Shown: positions 32,355 to 33,470 of the stretch, one piece after another
How the letters are laid out: each line of letters starts with the position of its first letter
Numbering within the stretch: position 1 is the stretch's first letter
Origin: an uncultured Streptococcus sp.
GTDB lineage: Bacteria; Bacillota; Bacilli; Lactobacillales; Streptococcaceae
Assembly (NCBI GenBank): GCA_934229725.1
Contig: CAKQDX010000023.1
Span: 1-33,470, forward strand
Direction of reading: 5' to 3'
DNA length: 33,470 bases
Notes under the pieces: model-generated
Seen by the model: the letters and a program-made list of their open reading frames with translations, nothing else
The model's database searches: none
What the model was told of the DNA's origin: nothing
Program-made: the position numbers and the translations under genes

Positions 32355-33470
32355 TTAGTCTTCTTTTTTGCGTTTTCCTGCTAAACCAAGTCCAGCTGCC
32401 GCAAGGATTCCTCCGAGAGCCATAGCTGCCATAGACGCATCATCACCTGTTTCAGGCAATGCTTGTTTCTTAGTAGCAGTTGAAACTGATGACATTTCTG
32501 GATTAGCTGGCGCTGCAGATGATGCTGGGGTTTGTTTATGCATCATAGGAGCTGGAGCTACCTTAGGCGCTGGAATAGTTGTTGCTGGAATGTTCTTATC
32601 CGCATCAGTACGAGGATCTACAACCTTGATAGTAACTGGCACTTCATCCGTTGAACCATCTGGGTAAGTCACAACGACTGTTGTTTCTTTATCTCCTGGA
32701 GTTGTTGTATCCACTGGTGTCTTGAATTCGAACTTAGTTCCATTTGGAAGGTCACCGACATTGCCGATTGAATCTTGCGCACTTGGTGTTTCACCGATGT
32801 TGACCGTTTGGTCTTTAAGTGCTGGCGTGTTCTTATCTGCATCAGTACGAGGATCTGCAACCTTGATAGTAACTGGCACTTCGTCCGTTGAACCATCTGG
32901 GTAAGTCACAACGACTGTTGTTCCTTTATCTCCTGGAGTTGTTGTATCCACAGGAGTCTTGAAGTCGAACTTAGTTCCATTTGGAAGGTCACCGACATTG
33001 CCGATTGAATCTTGAGCATTTGGTGTTGTTCCTGGTGTTACTGTTTGAGCCTTAGATACTGGTGTGTTATTATCCGCATCTGTACGAGGATCAATAACCT
33101 TGATAGTGACTGGCACTTCATCCGTTGAACCATCTGGGTAAGTCACAACGACTGTTGTTCCTTTATCTCCTGGAGTTGTTGTATCTACTGGTGTCTTGAA
33201 GTCGTATGTTGTTCCACTTGGTAGATCTGCAACATTACCAATTGAATCTTGCGCATTTGGTGTTGTTCCTGGTGTTACTGTTTGAGCCTTAGCTACTGGT
33301 GTGTTATTATCCGCATCTGTGCTTGGAGTTTTAACCGTAACTTTGACTGGAACTTCATCTTTAGATCCGTCTGGGTAGGTCACTACAACGATAGCGTCTT
33401 TTTCACCATCAGTTGCTGTATCCACTGGTGTCTTGAAGTCAAATGTTGTTCCACTTGGTAGATCTGCAAT
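32355..33470 (-). CDS. Rib/alpha-like repeat LPETG surface protein, C-terminal part (right edge cuts it)
   Basis: 371 residues visible; the frame is open to the right edge with no start, so the internal ATG at 33425 should not be taken as one. It has four or more Rib-type repeats of 79 aa (core LPNGTKFDFKTPVDTTTPGD, then VVVTYPDGSTDEVPV). A Pro/Ala/Ser-rich spacer follows, then LPETG (32459-32445), a Gly/Ala-rich membrane helix and GKRKKED. Sortase should anchor it to the wall. Rib/alpha repeats are stalk-like beta domains whose number varies between strains. The N-terminal domain, and so the ligand, lies outside the window. Confidence 0.92.
   Translation of the reverse strand: MADLPSGTTFDFKTPVDTATDGEKDAIVVVTYPDGSKDEVPVKVTVKTPSTDADNNTPVAKAQTVTPGTTPNAQDSIGNVADLPSGTTYDFKTPVDTTTPGDKGTTVVVTYPDGSTDEVPVTIKVIDPRTDADNNTPVSKAQTVTPGTTPNAQDSIGNVGDLPNGTKFDFKTPVDTTTPGDKGTTVVVTYPDGSTDEVPVTIKVADPRTDADKNTPALKDQTVNIGETPSAQDSIGNVGDLPNGTKFEFKTPVDTTTPGDKETTVVVTYPDGSTDEVPVTIKVVDPRTDADKNIPATTIPAPKVAPAPMMHKQTPASSAAPANPEMSSVSTATKKQALPETGDDASMAAMALGGILAAAGLGLAGKRKKED
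32590..33470 (-). repeat. 237-bp tandem Rib repeats
   Basis: The block 'gcatc(a/t)gta' recurs at 32602, 32839, 33076 and 33313, exactly 237 bp apart. The first three spacings are nearly identical DNA over most of the unit. The fourth (33313 onward) is more diverged. The array continues past the edge. Confidence 0.9.

Overview
The window reads as low-GC Firmicute DNA, most likely a Streptococcus of the salivarius group. The reasons are an accessory Sec (SecA2/SecY2) locus with asp1-5, a serine-rich-repeat (SRR) adhesin with a KxGKxW-type long signal peptide, YSIRK-type signals, LPXTG anchors and an M26 metalloprotease. Species is inferred from gene content; no search was run. Every gene I can support lies on the minus strand, so transcription runs from high to low coordinates. 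I see no tRNA, rRNA, CRISPR array, insertion sequence or phage gene.

Layout in the direction of transcription (right to left): (1) 33470-32355, the C-terminal end of a Rib/alpha-like repeat wall protein ending in LPETG, cut by the window edge; (2) 31892-25656, a complete 2078-aa M26 zinc metalloprotease (IgA1 protease/ZmpB-like) with an N-terminal LPQTG anchor, twelve 27-aa repeats, two G5 domains and HETTH; (3) 25214-21585, a mucus-binding-protein-like LPVTG adhesin; (4) 21402-17018, sbcD-sbcC, a housekeeping DNA repair pair set among the surface-protein genes; (5) 16642-2865, a glycosylation and export locus: a trimodular glycosyltransferase, secY2, asp1, asp2, asp3, secA2, gtfA, gtfB, asp4, asp5 and a Gtf3-type glucosyltransferase; (6) 2372-1, the SRR adhesin that this locus should modify and export, cut by the left edge inside its second serine-rich region.

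Working model: GtfA/GtfB put GlcNAc on Ser/Thr of the SRR protein in the cytosol. The Gtf3-type enzyme and the trimodular GT extend the glycan, Asp2 (with Asp1 and Asp3) acetylates GlcNAc and escorts the substrate, SecA2 drives it through SecY2 with the SecE/SecG-like Asp4 and Asp5, and sortase anchors it. Most genes from asp1 to asp4 overlap or nearly touch, which suggests translational coupling. Strong hairpin terminators separate the SRR gene, sbcCD, the mucus-binding gene, the protease and the Rib gene into separate transcription units.

The most unusual points are: the GT2-GT8-GtfB-like fusion whose GT2 half has altered nucleotide-sugar-binding motifs; the uncharacterised ligand-binding region of the SRR adhesin; mutually exclusive hairpins between secY2 and asp1; and an intergenic dyad element with a conserved loop present twice.
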